A DNA stretch of 64,000 nt from Agaricus subrufescens. Its lineage: Eukaryota; Basidiomycota; Agaricomycetes; Agaricales; Agaricaceae. Position numbers and translations under genes: made by a program. Numbering within the stretch: the first letter of the stretch is position 1; each line of letters begins with the position of its first letter. The notes under the pieces are model-generated. The model was given only the letters and a program-made list of their open reading frames with translations. It made no database searches and had not been told where the DNA came from. Shown in pieces: positions 46,561-58,662 of the stretch. The DNA is taken from contig CM057062.1 of NCBI GenBank assembly GCA_029945375.1, positions 806,001 to 870,000 on the forward strand, given 5' to 3'.

Positions 46561-48136
46561 AATGGATGAAAACCGATACTGACCCTTGTAGTGGGTTTCG
46601 GTGGTCGAGCTGCTGCCTGAGCGAGGAATAGGATGATCGAAAGAGAACTCGATCATCGCGTGGGGCTCGCCTCGCTGAGAACTTACAATTTTACTGAGAC
46701 CTACCAGAGTGAACCTATCACTAGTAATAGACGAAGAAAAGCCTCTGCGGAGTATTCGAATCGTATCTTGAAGCACACAATCTTTTCTTGAGGCACACCT
46801 ATGGTTCACGTCAACAATAGCTTGTTATACATCTCAAGGAAAGGACTCACTGTTGAGAATAATGATAACATCGTCACCTAAAAAATTCTAGTCGTCAGTA
46901 TGCAAGCTGCACGGATCTCGTGCAGCTCAAATTAGTTGTTCGGGTTAGCTAACGTGACCTAATGGGAACTCGGTCAGTCACCGAAGACAGTAAGAAAGGT
47001 TGGCATACCATTGCGGCGCGTCAGCCCCGCTATGGTGCTCTCACGCGTTAGCGATGAGCGGCACCAGATAAATCCCTCGGCGGCATCGGTGGCTCATAAA
47101 GTTCAAGCAAAATAAATGAGGATAGACAAACCATCGCCGCCGCTTGCAGGTTGTGGCCGAGGCCGGGGTATATTAGCAACTAGTAGTAAGGTGTCAATGA
47201 CAATGATAGCAACGAATAGGAAAAACATACGCATTGGTCGATGTTGGGGGGTTGGGCCACCGACTGCGAGACGCCCAGGTTATCAGCATCAGTGAGCAAG
47301 CTAGTAAGGCGAGAACGATCAGCTAGCCGTTGACGATGAGGTCGAGCATAGAGAGACGAACGACAGAGCTGGGATCTCTTGCCCGACCACCGAGGTCGAA
47401 CATCGATCACGTCGATCGCATGCGGCCTCTCGTATTAAGCGAGGGGGGCATTTGAAGTGAGAGCTCGAGAAAAAGTTGTGAAGATAGGTTGTCCAGGAGG
47501 GAGGGGTTTTTATACCTTTTCATTGTGTGGCGTTATGTTTACTGTGTGGCGTCGTGATGTTCACCTGTGTGGCGCAGTTGTGTCCACTTGTGTAGCGTGG
47601 TTACGCTCGTCGCAGCCGCCTCTCGGCAGAGTGGAGTAGAAAACAAAAATAGAACAAAAAGTTGCAGTGGACGGCTGCAATTGGTTCGCCAAGCGAAGAT
47701 AGCTTCCGGAGAGCGTCTCAATCCGGTCCTAAGACGTCTTTTCGATGAGAAATCAGAAGAGTCGGCTAAAAGAAATGTGGCCTACTCGGATCAATGGAAG
47801 GAACGTGGAATTTGGGAGTGATGCCACCCACTCGGCCTCCAGGGGTGCCTCCGGCAATCAGCCTACGTGGATCGTCCGCATATAAGAATTTCCTGTGTCC
47901 CGATATCAGTCTAACCTTCAGAGAATGGGTAGGACAATGAATATCGGCCCCTCGAGTTGCTGTGTATCGCTTTTCCAAACCGCCCAGTTGAGAGCGTTCA
48001 GTCATGTAACAAGGGAGGCACAAGTGATCATGAGGAGTGCCCAGGGAGTGCCCGTGCCATCTTAGGTCGCACATGACCTTGACTCAAGGGTAACATCGTG
48101 TGAGGCTTCAGGGTAATGACTGCCCTGACCAGGCGG
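46561..48136. other. Region downstream of the repeat array, unresolved
   Basis: Fragments of the repeat continue to about 46830. A minus-strand open stretch at 47225-47415 ending at a good donor reads RPHRQRLADRSRLTSLLTDA and is codon-like, but it has no start codon in frame and no recognised family. A GTGTGGCG-type short repeat lies near 47525-47600. No gene is called. Confidence 0.35.
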
Positions 48137-48920
48137 TTAATCAGATTTCCCCTGCAAACTGCCGGGTACACAACTAAGTCGAGTCGCAGTCCGTATAGCA
48201 ATAACGAGAACCCAGATAAAACATAGAAGAATGATACTGGCGGTCCATAATTGTACCCAATCAACATCCTGGACATGTCCGAGGGGCACGCGAACGGTAT
48301 TGATGTGGTCGGATGAAGAGTAGTTCAGATGGAGGATAGTGAACGTTTTTGATTTAAGACTAGCTTCATGGAGTTGCATTTCTGAGAGGTATGGTGGTGG
48401 TGTATGAGAATATCGAGGACGCTCTAGAAAGCAACACCATTGGATAAAGAAACAATGGAAGCTGATAGATGTACTCACCCTTTTTGCAAGTAATGAATGC
48501 TTCTGGGAACGGGAGAACAATGTCATGGTAGGCCCCAATAAGAGGTTTCGATAAGTGACTAGGAGAGGGGATACCATAGCGGGCATGAAGCGGAACGTTC
48601 ACGTCAAGTGGTAGATCGAAGGGATTATCGAGCCAGGCCCGTGAAGGCTTGACGTGTAAAAGAATAGACACGTTCAGTCCCTCCACTGCGTGGACTGGTT
48701 TCTCTAGGTCTGCATGTCCCCACTGGAAAAACGTGTATTCCTCTCGCCGCTGGACAAGCTCATAGGGGTCAATGAAGACCGAAGAAGGTAGTTGGTAGTA
48801 GATATGGAGGGAACATGTGTCCTTTGTTAATTCTGCGTCTGAAGGCAAAAGGTTGAAAGAAATCCTAGAGACAGGATGAAAAGACTTGGGATTGTCAATG
48901 TGACTGGAGAAGGTCGACAT
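48137..48920 (-). CDS. PBN1: GPI mannosyltransferase 1 subunit PBN1/PIG-X
   Basis: This is the accessory, ER-membrane subunit that stabilises the first mannosyltransferase (PIG-M/Gpi14) of GPI-anchor synthesis. Exons 48479-48920 and 48137-48423 join in phase to 242 aa. The landmarks are those of PIG-X: FHPVSRISFNLLP near the start, CSLHIYYQLPSSVFIDPYEL, GHADLEKPV, NVPLHARYGIPSPS and YHDIVLPFPEAFITC. A single C-terminal membrane segment (WTASIILLCFIWVLVIAI) precedes a short basic tail, as expected for a luminal domain with a C-terminal anchor. The ATG at 48920 gives MSTFSSHIDNPKSF. An alternative upstream frame (49036) does not join in phase. Confidence 0.85.
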
Positions 48921-49396
48921 GCGTTGATCCTTGTTACGGGCGACGCGTAACGAACAGTGGCACAGCCACCAGGTGATGTGATCTGGTATGATGCTCTAAA
49001 GGACTCGGACATTCGAGTTGGTACTGTCAACACCATTGCCGTGCCACAAATTCATCATCATCATTGTTTCTTCAAGAAGATGTTGCAGTGCTGAGACATG
49101 CTGTCCACTGGCTGCCCACGCAAATGACTAACAGTATCTCGTCGGATTCCCGATTCAACGTTCCCAATTTTCGCCGAGAATTTCTTCTTTTCTACATATT
49201 ATGTGTCAATATCATGTCTAGGTCGAAACTGTTACGAATAATATGTTCTGAGACCTCTGAGCCACTTAATACAAGGAGCACGAGAACGCTAAAATGTAAA
49301 TACAAATGCTCTTATCAATATGCCTGCCGGCACTCGTACTACTAATTGAAGTAGGTAGACGCTCCATAACAGAGCGAGATATCATTTTCAGGATAG

Positions 49397-50144
49397 CTAA
49401 ACGATTTGGCGCAAAATTGACAACGCTGCCGTATCCTTTTTTGGGCCAGATGATTCGTATCTCATCATCTGTGATCCTTTCTGATGCATTTCGCTCCAAT
49501 ACCCATCCCTCAAAACTTGCTCAAGGGGTTCTCCGTTACTACAACGCCCCCAGTGAGTGCTGACAAAAACTGTCTTCTCTGCATTTCCCCGAGTGTGCCT
49601 CCATAAATCCGGGAAATGAATGAATAAGGTGGAGCTCCGTCGAGTGTTGGTTTTGTGTGTATTCATCATGTCTGAGATGTTGTGCGTATAAATTAGACCG
49701 TCTAGGTGAAGATTCCTTTTCGCCTTAATGTTAGTTCATAGTACAGAATAGTCAGCAGATGGTGCACGAACCTTTCACTTAACCAATCTCGGAGGTTCCT
49801 CAGAATAGTAAATTCAAGTCCAGAAATATTGGGATCGACACCTGGCGTGTCTATGAGCGTAACTCTGGATATCGGGAATGATGGGTCACGAAGGGTTGTT
49901 CGGACCTCGTTAAAAGTGTTTTGCCCTTGTTCTTGGGTGAGGGTGTGGCAGATTCTAGATTGGTCCTCCGGGCTTCCAGTAATATCGTATATAAACTGTA
50001 CGAAGTTGCGCAATCAGCCACTTCGACGGACCCCGAGAACACGATCATTAGATGGCTCACCTGGCTTTTACCAGAACCATTACACCCTATAATGCTATGC
50101 TTGACATTCGGAATAATACTTGATAAGATAGAGGGGTTTGGCAT
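49397..50144 (-). CDS. Small P-loop GTPase-like protein (G1 and G3 motifs)
   Basis: Three exons on the minus strand join in phase. The first has HSIIGCNGSGKS, a standard G1 P-loop. The second begins FIYDITGSPEDQ and carries TLIDTPGVDP, the G3 D-x-x-G. The third begins NGLIYTHNISDMM and contains TVFVSTHWGRC, in the place where a G4-like strand is expected, and GYWSEMHQKGSQMMRY, ending SILRQIV. The order fits the fungal AIG1/septin-like family of soluble P-loop GTPases, whose members have 'G-I-I-Y-x-H-R-I-S-D' and 'V-V-T-x-M-W' at these points. The G4 Asn/Lys-x-x-Asp is not clear. The start is uncertain: the ATG at 50144 is the first Met in frame but lies close to the P-loop, and an upstream exon could not be joined. 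Confidence 0.6.
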
Positions 50145-51453
50145 ACGCAATTACTGGACCAAAGTCCTGCTGATCTCGTCCTTTCTCCGACGGCCGTGCT
50201 TGCTCAGGTTTACGGCCAAATACCCTTCTCCAGAACGATTTGAGGCACTACGACTCCACACTTAGCCATGATCCCATTACCAACGGTTGACTCGCCTGCA
50301 TGTCTTTGGTCGATGTGACGACGAAGCAGAGATTGTGGGATAGAATTGGGGTGGTCAACCCAAATACCGCCTGTTAAGCTCGTTTATATATGCTGTGCTC
50401 ATTATCATTTCAAAGCCATGAACGTGTGGAAAAACGTGAAACCTCGTGTCATCGAGGTGTCAACGTGGAAAAGCGATTCACTAGTCAATACATAATCAAG
50501 AGCATCAGAAGGCGGTGCGTTGATAGAGGGTTGAATCCGTGGAAAGTGTGGTTGAAGTAAACTATATACTAACCTTAGGCACTGAACTAGTATCTATTGG
50601 ATGGGGGGCATGCATGCGTCATCGGAACTCTGTGGGCTGTGTGTTTGGCGGTGAGTAGCAGCCTCAGGTGTGAGGCTGTGCTGATAAAGCTGACACGATG
50701 CACTTATTATTAGGCTAACACCCTCGTAATCAGGGCCAGCCGTTTCTTCTTGTGATGCTGCTTGCAAGTCGCAAAACTTCGATCATTCATGTAATGTGAC
50801 CTAAGAACGAGATGTAGTTAGTGAACAGTCAACTTCAATTAAATTAAGCACTTTTCAAACCGGAACCGCAAACTTTCAGCAGTTTATGGCCTCTCTCTGC
50901 TGGGTTCATGGATGGAGGCCAACGGAGTAGCGAGAAGGTTTGCCTCAACAAAAGGTATAGAAATACATAAGCCAACTCAATTGTGTGTTGGAAGAGAGCA
51001 GATTGAGAACATCCACTTTAAAGTAAGTACCTCGGCTCACCAAAGGTCCAACAAGTTCATGAGGCTTCCGGCAGGCCTGAAGCATTAAGAAACGGGAGCC
51101 TCTAATATACCCTCGGTCACAGATTCATCCAGAGGTAATGAGAGAAGGTCTGACGATATTGGGCAGGTCAGTTTGGAAGAATGACCTTGGATGCAACCTC
51201 TGGCGTATTGACCAAACCTCGGACCGTCCACCGGTGACGATTGATGGATGACCAAGCTCACATGTGACCAACTTGGCTTATCACGTGGACAGATTATTTC
51301 GCGTCCAGTGTGAAAAATCCGGAATGAATTGGGACATGTCGTCACTTTCGACTTGGTCAACGACCACACCTTTCTTGCTTCCTCTTCTTGCTTCGAGGTA
51401 ATATTCCCTGATTTTCTTGCTACTGAATTTCTTCGGCGACCCACTGAACATCC
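50145..51453. other. Intergenic, no gene recognised
   Basis: Contains the probable divergent promoters of the GTPase-like gene and the RRM gene. Open frames such as 51085-51486 (minus) have biased composition but no recognisable domain. Confidence 0.4.
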
Positions 51454-53197
51454 ATGTCGGCGGGCTCGGGCGGTCTGCCTGAGCACGCATTACCCGCATT
51501 TCATCGGAATACAAATACTGTCAGAGTTGATAATGTGTCGAAAACGAGTAAGTCAGCATGTATGCGCTCTAGTTATGCTGCTCATGATTCTTTCGATTTG
51601 AAAGATGCTAGTGAAGTGATAGCCCTTTTCAATGCTTTGGTCGGTGCGTACAAGAGGGTCTGCTACTAGATCAGAGCTGCATATACCCTACAGGACAAAT
51701 TCGTAACTTCCATGAGATCAAAGACACCCTCGGCACTCATTTGGAAATAACATTCTTTAACCGCGACGCAGCGACGTGCGCTCCTGACGTTTCTTCATAT
51801 ATCCCTTCCTGATCTTCCCCATAGCAAAGCTCTTTGTATGACTGGCTATAACATAGGCGGCGCATTTCTGTAGGTTTTATTCATTCAGGATGTTAAATGT
51901 ATGCTCCTTCGAGCAGCATATACTCTATTTCACTTTCCTCCTCTTTCTTACCATCAAGTATAGTGCTGTAACTCCTATCACGCCGCACTTTCCCAATACC
52001 CGCTCTCGACCATCTTCAAACGACGAACGGAGAAATTTATACGTTCTGGGTTTGCCTTTTGCTCTAACAAAGTACGTTTACTCTTCGTACAAACCAGTTG
52101 ATTTTCAAATTAGAGAAGGAACGAATTTGCGGCATTATTTTCTCGATATGGGACTGTTTCTCATTGCGTTATTTTGGCCACTGTTGATAATTCATCGCGC
52201 CGTCGCGGATTCATCGTAATGTCTTCGCATGAGGAGGCTAAATTGGCAATGTCGGAATTAACTCGGACACAGGTGAAGTGCGTGACTCTTCCTCTTTGTC
52301 CGCAAAAGCAACAAGCTTAATTTTTCCAAGAGGGCATACTATTGATGTGTCGTGGGCAGTCGTACAACGCTCTCAAGGTCTGTTCGATACATTGAACGTA
52401 CTTTTTCAGATACTGATTGTCTTTCGAGGCTTCCTGGATGGTGGCGACCGTGCAATGCTACTTGAATCGCGCAACACCCCAATCCCGAAGGATGAAAATA
52501 ACATTTGCCCCCCAAAAGATACTCAGAATACTGCTCCCGGATCCACGCACCTGGACCTTGGATCTTACACCACTAGTGTGGAACCTACGCCTACCCTGCT
52601 CGTCTCGAAATTGCCATCGATCTTATTTTCGCAGCCTCAAGACCTTGAACCATTGTTCTACCCATATGGCCCACTCAAAAAGCTCCAAGTGATTGGGGCT
52701 GGCCTTAACGGTACACTTTCCGTCTTGGCGCAATATCTTTCGTCTTCGGCTGCTCAAGAAGCAAAAGAGGCTCTCCACGGTCAACATTACGTTAATTGCC
52801 AAGTCGAAGTCCAGTTCCTGCGGCCGGCGACCTCTCCACTCGATTTGCTTCAATCCCCACGAGTCACTACTCCTCTGGAACAGAACAACATACTTCCGAA
52901 CTTTGCTCAAGTTAACGATCCTGTGTCATTCAACCCCTACGATTCCTCCTCTGGTCCTTTTGAAAAACGAACTTTTCAGAGCGTTCATGCGACACCCGGT
53001 TTTAGCCCATTCAACGACAGATCTGGATCGAACTTTGGCCCTGCTAGCACTAGGTGAGCGCTACCGAGGTATACCTTCATCGGTGTTTGATGTGTGGGTA
53101 TAGATGGAGTTCAGGTGCCCCTGCCGGTCACCATTCGGCCAATCAACTCCGCGTCAAAGATTTCTTCCCCAATCAATTTCAAAATCTTCTTGCTTGA
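51454..53197 (+). CDS. RNA-binding protein with RRM domains
   Basis: Eight exons close in phase to 449 aa: 51454-51643, 51694-51775, 51825-51869, 51964-52071, 52119-52277, 52331-52377, 52429-53053 and 53104-53197. The N-terminal part has FDLKDASEVIALFNALVG and HLEITFFNRDAATKAL, which look like a first, degenerate RRM. A clear RRM follows: RNLYVLGLPFALTK (RNP2), EFAALFSRYGTVSHCVI, RRRGFIVMSSHEEAKLAM (RNP1 with G-F-I-V) and GHTIDVSWAVVQRS. A third RRM-like unit starts at LLVSKLPSILFSQPQDLEPL and includes FYPYGPLKKLQVI and LSSSAAQEAKEALHGQHY. The tail is Pro/Ser/Phe-rich and ends NQLRVKDFFPNQFQNLLA. The likely role is mRNA binding in nucleus or cytoplasm. The target and orthologue were not identified. 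Confidence 0.82.
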
Positions 53198-53809
53198 AAT
53201 TGTAGGTTTGGTCCGTTCCTCGTGCTTGATTCTGGTACTGTTTGCTTCCCGCGCTACCTCTTTTTACCACTACTTCCCGACCTTCGGCGATCCCTGGTCC
53301 ATATAATATCATTCATCCTTGTATAAGTATACATTAATGAGACATCAATAAACGAGCTTTTACTTAGTAACTAATAGGATAACAGTCCGTCCTCCTTATA
53401 TAGATTGTCGGACAAGCCTTTGGCTTTTGGTTCTCTGTTTCTGTTTCTTGGTCATGAACTATCTGTGAACTATCGCGTTCCAGTCGCTCTTTTGAAACCT
53501 CCGGCAAACGATCCACTTTGAACTCCCACACGGCAACAGAGACGCCATCATATTTCGGCTCGGAGACTCATGTACTCGCCGTTCGGTCAGTGTCCGGTCA
53601 ATCAACACCGTGTCATGATCAGGCTTCCAGTTTGCGGTGCCCATCACATGAACCTTCCCACCATACAAGACGTTTGTTTGTTCGTCGGAACAACAATCAT
53701 TTGTCTCGTTTGTCTACTTGCCATCACCCCACATTCCCTTTGGTTTCTCCAAACAATACTCTCCTTGTACCCTTACACTCCTTTGCGGAAGGCTTGAAGC
53801 TACTAAAAA
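53198..53809. promoter_or_regulatory. Spacer and probable promoter of the GH16 gene
   Basis: No gene recognised. The last 120 bp before the GH16 start is pyrimidine-rich on the + strand (CTCCTTGTACCC, CACTCCTTTGC), as often seen upstream of strongly expressed fungal genes. An overlapping open frame (53518-53940) is not supported. Confidence 0.4.
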
Positions 53810-55514
53810 ATGCACCGACACACAGGCGTTTTGATAATTCCTGTTCTCCTTATTACCTGGCTGGCCGGAACAGCAACCGCAGCCTCAGGAACCACCTGGT
53901 TGGGACTTTTTTCGCTGCGGTTGCAGGTGCCAAGGACTAACGAGAGCCTCTAGTAACGCCACTACACCTTGTCCTGATTCTGCCCCTTGTTGCAGTACGT
54001 TCAAGCCCTGTGGTCTCCCCATCTATTATAAGACCTGAACATGATTTATAGGCGAATTTGGATTTTGTGGAGACGACACTGTAAGCCTTTTCTTCGAAAG
54101 GCTAATCTTTTACGACACGTGGAGCTGATTGAGCGGTGGGCTTGATTGACGATCAGTTCTGTTTGGGTGGCTGTAACCCTTTTGCCTCCCACTCCGTTGA
54201 CTCGTGCCGTCCTAACCCAATCTGCGAGGATACTACCGTAAGCATCTTTGTTGCCTACGATGGGCCTCATTTGACAAGGTGTAGTACACTTTTGCGGATA
54301 ACTCGCGAATCCTTTCCAATGCGGACTATTTCGAAGGAAATGCTTCCGAGTACGGTGAGTGCTTTCATTGTATGTTATTTAGAAGTAATCTGATGTTTGC
54401 TTTGCGATGGCGTCCTATAGACTGGCTTGTTGATAAGGGGAATATCATGAACACGAATTCGAGTGGAGGGGAGCTTGTTCTGACACTTACCCAAGATAAC
54501 GGAGGAACCAGACTTTCTTCTACGAGATATGTTTATTATGGCACCATAAGTGCTAAGAGTACGTCAATATCGTTTCCTACTGCTCTCGACGTTTTCTGAG
54601 CTGATCAATCTGTAGTGAAGACCGGAAAATGGGGAGGTGTCGTCACAGCGTTTATCACTATGAGTGATATCAAAGACGAGATTGATTGGGAGTTCCCTGG
54701 TGCTAAAACTACTGAAGGACAAACGAACTATTTCTGGCAGGGGGTCATTCGTATGTGTTCTTTACCTCTCCTGAGAGAATCAAAAGCAAATAGGGTCTTC
54801 TCCCCAGCGGATAAAACTAATGGAAAAACGACTACTCAACCTCTTTCGGATACATTCAGCAACTATCATGAATACACTGTGAGTATCTTTTATCGCCATT
54901 CGATGTTGTAATGACTTATTCACTTGGCATATGAAGATCGACTGGCAACAAGATCAGTTGAGCTTTTTAATTGATGGAAAGGTTCAAAACACCGTCAAGA
55001 AGTCCGACACGATCGATTCGAAAGGTGTCGCTCATTACCCAAGTACCCCGTCCCGCATTCAGCTCTCGTAAGTGATTGGTTTTTATCATTCTACAATGGT
55101 TGCTAAAATTCATATCCTCAGCCTTTGGCCTGCTGGTATTGATGGTGTAGCACCTGGAACTGTTGAATGGGCTGGAGGTATGATTGACTGGGATAGTCCT
55201 GATTATAAGGCTGCCGGTATGTCATCACATCAATATATTTCAATTGCTTTCTTTACTTACCATAAACAATGCGTTCAGGTCATTTCTATGCTACTGTTCA
55301 ATCTATTCAAGTCAAATGTGCCAACGTCAAAAAACCTACCGCCAATGATACCTCATATGTGTATTCCAATTCTTCTGACCACTCTTCACCTGCGATTTCT
55401 CTCAGTAATCATTCGACCTTGTTAAATTCCGCTCCTGTCGATGGTGTTACTGGTATGCATGGAATGTTTGTTGGATTGATTGCTTTGTTCCTTGCTTTCG
55501 TACATTTGTTTTGA
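53810..55514 (+). CDS. Crh-type chitin-glucan transglycosylase (GH16)
   Basis: This is a secreted cell-wall enzyme that links chitin to beta-1,6/1,3-glucan. A signal peptide (MHRHTGVLIIPVLLITWLAG) is followed by a Cys-rich chitin-binding-like segment (CPDSAPCCSEFGFCG, FCLGGCNPF, CRPNPIC). Then comes the GH16 domain with VDKGNIMNTNSSGGELVLTL, the catalytic motif DEIDWEF (two Glu and Asp as in D-E-I-D-x-E), TEGQTNYFWQGV, YHEYTIDWQ, SLWPAGIDG and TVEWAGGMIDW. The C-terminus is Ser/Thr-rich and ends in a hydrophobic tail (FVGLIALFLAFVHLF), which suggests a GPI anchor, consistent with the GPI-related PBN1 gene nearby only by general pathway. All exons after about 53940 join in phase. The join between the signal-peptide exon and the Cys-rich exon is unresolved, because every nearby intron I tried is too short or makes a stop. 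Confidence 0.85.
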
Positions 55515-55782
55515 TTGTTCGGAATAATGTGGTTTACCGTCGCTTTGTCTATAGTCCTCTATACCCGACGTACTGTAGATGTTTAATCGATTCGTCGATC
55601 GTGACATGTTTTTACAGGTATAATAGTACAAGCATTGAATATTTCCATAGTAACAATGACATATGGCTGTAATCTCACTAATCTGATGTGTAGAAAGCGG
55701 GGAGCTGAAGGCCGATGGCCGAGGCCAATGATTGAGCTCGGATCATAAGTCGTTGTCAACAACTGTAAACAAAGGTACCATC

Positions 55783-57078
55783 ATGTACTTCGACCTCAAT
55801 ATTCCCTTACCGCAACCACCGGCTCACCCGAGCAGCAAAAAGGGGAAAGGAAAGCAAGATGATGCATTTAGTTCTGCTCAGCTAGAAGCCATAGAGGCGC
55901 ACATTGACCTTCTTGTTCATTGTACGCGCAGCCTTTACATTCTTTATCAAAAATATCTGACTTCTGTTAGTAGGATACACCGTTCTAGGGTTTGCACATA
56001 CGGTGAATAAACGCGTTGAAAAGACGCATGTCAATATCTTGGACAGTCTCCTCCCACGGCTTCGAAAGCGCGATGGGATATTGTATCTCAAAAGACTGAA
56101 TATCATCCTGGATGAAGATAGCGAAAAAGGTTTCGGTTTGGTATGTTTTTTCGCCAATAATTTATAGTTCATGAATCAAGTATTGACGTTTTTGTAGGTC
56201 AATGCCAGCATACCTATGTTCGATACATATGACATTATCGCCCTCATCCCAACGACTCAAGCTACTTTCTCTCTCGCGTGTTTGACACATAGTCAACCGT
56301 CGCCACTTACGGCTCATGTCATCGCTCTACCCCTCACCCTTCCTCGTCTTTCTTTCCATATGAAACATACCCTTGTTAGAACGGCTATCAAAAACGGATC
56401 GGTGTTCGAGATAAATTATGTTGGTGCTTTAGGGGGACAGCATGATGCGGTAATGATGGAAGCTGGGGTAGGTGAAACTGGAGCATCGGCAAAGAGGAAT
56501 TGGTGGGCTGCGGCACGCGAGGTTGTGAGAGTGACGAAGGGGAAGAGTTTGTTATTGAGTGGAGGTGCTGCTTCGGCTGGTGATCTTCGTGCTCCGAGAG
56601 ACGTTGGTAATTTGTATGTGGTTTATTCTTCTGCGTGTTAGGTTCTTGTTTTACACTGACTTATAGGGTGACGATGCTTGGATTACCGCAGGATGCTGCG
56701 CACGCTATGTCAACTACGAATGCTAAATCTCTTGTTTTACGTGCTCGTGAGTATTTCATTGCCTCAGTCCATGTGTACCTGCTGAGAAAATTGCCAGAAA
56801 CACGAAGAACGTATCGGGCTGTCTTTTCCGAACCTCGGCTCGTGATTTCTGGATCGTCTAATCAAACGCCTGATACTCCCTCAATTGCAAACAAAACCAC
56901 TTCGGTGACAAGTGTAGCTGACCTGGCGCCTCCAGCGGCCCCACCATCTAGGAAACGTGCTTTGGAAGATTCGATTACCGATGATATTCGAGCTTCTGAT
57001 CTCGCCGATAAACAAGGTGCATCGAAGAAAAAGAAGCAGAAAAAAGATCGACATCGGAAGGCAGACGCTGTATCTTAG
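55783..57078 (+). CDS. RPP1: RNase P/MRP subunit p30 (RPP1)
   Basis: This is the protein subunit of nuclear RNase P and RNase MRP, which mature tRNA and rRNA precursors. The start MYFDLNIPLPQPP gives the conserved N-terminal strand of the p30 TIM-barrel-like fold. Later blocks are GYTVLGFAHTVNKRVEKTHV, LYLKRLNIILDEDSEKGFG, MFDTYDIIALIPTTQATFSL, RNWWAAAREVVRVTKGKSLL and LLSGGAASAGDLRAPRDVGN, then LVTMLGLPQDAAHAM. Introns at 55922-55970, 56141-56197, 56614-56666 and one near 56749-56797 all conserve phase. The C-terminal third is a Ser/Pro linker followed by a Lys-rich tail (KKKKQKKDRHRKADAV) likely to act as a nuclear or RNA-contact segment. The TAG at 57076 is 77 bp from the convergent SDR gene. 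Confidence 0.9.
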
Positions 57079-57154
57079 TCTTTCAGAAAACGAAATCATT
57101 GGAACTTCATGTTCTATTTGAGCAACGGTTACATCGCTAACATAAACTGAGAAT

Positions 57155-58328
57155 CTACGATCCCCCGACATGCAGTCCACCTGGTACGAAAAGGATTGAG
57201 TTTGGTATCATCGTGATAATCAGACGTACTGTTGACGTGGAGGACCTGCCCAGTCATCATGTTCGAATCGCTAGAAGCGAGGAAGACATATGCTGGTCCC
57301 AATTCGGCTGGTTGGGCAGCGCGGCCGTGCAGTGGGGTACCAACACCCCATCCTTCCATATTCTCAGGTGTTCTGGAAGCTGGTTGTAACGGTGTAACAA
57401 CTGGGCCCGGTGCCACCGCATTGACACGGATTCCTTTAGAGACAAGGTGGCACGATAGGGAACGTGTGAATGCTACGCCCGCGCCCTTGGTTGCGCTATA
57501 ATCGACTGCAGCCATGTTAGAATGCAGAACATTAGAGTGTTAGCTGTGCTCACTGAGCGAGGGTGCGCCCGCATAGGCGACCACCGACGTAGTGTTTATG
57601 ATGCTGGACCCTCTCTTCAAATGGGGCAGAGCGAACTTGGTGACAGCAAACATCTGGATAATGTTCGACTTGAAACTGCTCTCGACAGAGCCTAAATCGA
57701 TGTCCTCGAAGTTGTCACACATTCTGTCTAAGGTTCAGCTAATACGCAGACAAAGAGTATGATACAGAACTTACAATTGTTTAGATGCATTATTGACCAG
57801 AATATCCAGCTTGTGGAACTTTTGTAAATGATTCTCGACGAGGCCCTTGCAATGATTGTTGTCCCTGAGGTCACAGGCGACACAATTAACTTTGGCGCCG
57901 AAGCTCCCTATCTCCTTTGTTGCTGCTACTGCATCATCTCGCTCCTCAGGGAGGTGGGAGATCGTGATTCCTGCGCAGCCTTCTCGAGCGAACATGATAG
58001 CGGCGGCCCGTCCTATGCCGCTATCTCCACCGGTGATGAGCGCCGCCTTACCTTGGAGCCTTCAACTCTGGTAAGCCCATGGCATAACCTTGTTGCGGTT
58101 ACTTACTTTCCGCTGCCTTGATATTCTTTGAGACTAGGCTTGCCCTCGTCATCCCAGACTTCCAATTTTGAGTGGTCTACTCCGGCTGTTGGCGAATGGA
58201 TTACTATAAGTCAATCGATCACGATCATCGTACTCACGTCTCATTTGCTTCTCTAACCCAGGCAAATGCTGTGTTTGCTTTTCTGGAAAGGCGTTCGGGT
58301 ACGCAGTAACGACGTCTGATGTGCTCAT
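57155..58328 (-). CDS. Short-chain dehydrogenase/reductase (SDR)
   Basis: This is an NAD(P)-dependent oxidoreductase with a classical SDR fold. The minus-strand start MSTSDVVTAYPNAFPEKQTQ leads to a tail (HLPGLEKQM, VDHSKLEVWDDEGKPSL) that is typical of the YghA/glucose-ribitol dehydrogenase-like group. The cofactor-binding TGGDSGIGRA, the structural DILVNNAS, a Ser in SSIINTTSVVAYAG and the catalytic Y-S-A-T-K-G follow in order. After an intron in the last part, the C-terminus reads GQVLHVNSGLHVGGS, which is the usual family ending. Reading through that intron would give a false extension. The true substrate is unknown. The start at 58328 is the first ATG in frame. Confidence 0.88.
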
Positions 58329-58662
58329 GGTTACTTGTTCGTGGATAGCCTAGAGTTCCTTTAGTATTTAAAGATAATGTCCTTGGAGCGAATAAGTGTT
58401 GGCCCATCGCAGCGTTGGATGCATACGCCAAATGTTGGTATGAAGTTTCGTCGACATGACGCAGAAATCAAGGTCAGCCATGAATAGCTTCACGTCACCG
58501 TGGTGGTACCCCAAAGAAGCATGCGTCAGCGCTTCGCTCATTCTTTGCGTACTAAGTCGGTGCTGCTCCCTGCAACTACCGGGTCACGTGCGGGTTCTGA
58601 TTGTGGTGGTACACGTCTGCGGCCCTCTGTAGTTGTGTACCACCACAGTTGCACGACCCACG
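58329..58662. promoter_or_regulatory. Divergent promoter region, SDR and RAD51-paralog genes
   Basis: 334 bp between two start codons that face away from each other. No specific motif was identified. Confidence 0.4.

Noticed and set aside
47225..47415. Codon-like minus-strand exon with a good donor
   Set aside because: No in-frame start, no partner exons that join in phase, and no recognised family, so it is not called as a gene.
48827..49036. Upstream exon for the PBN1/PIG-X gene
   Set aside because: The frame does not join the PBN1 frame in phase, and the ATG at 48920 already gives a normal-looking N-terminus.
51085..51486. 133-codon minus-strand frame
   Set aside because: It overlaps the start of the RRM gene on the opposite strand, and no domain or splice continuation was found.
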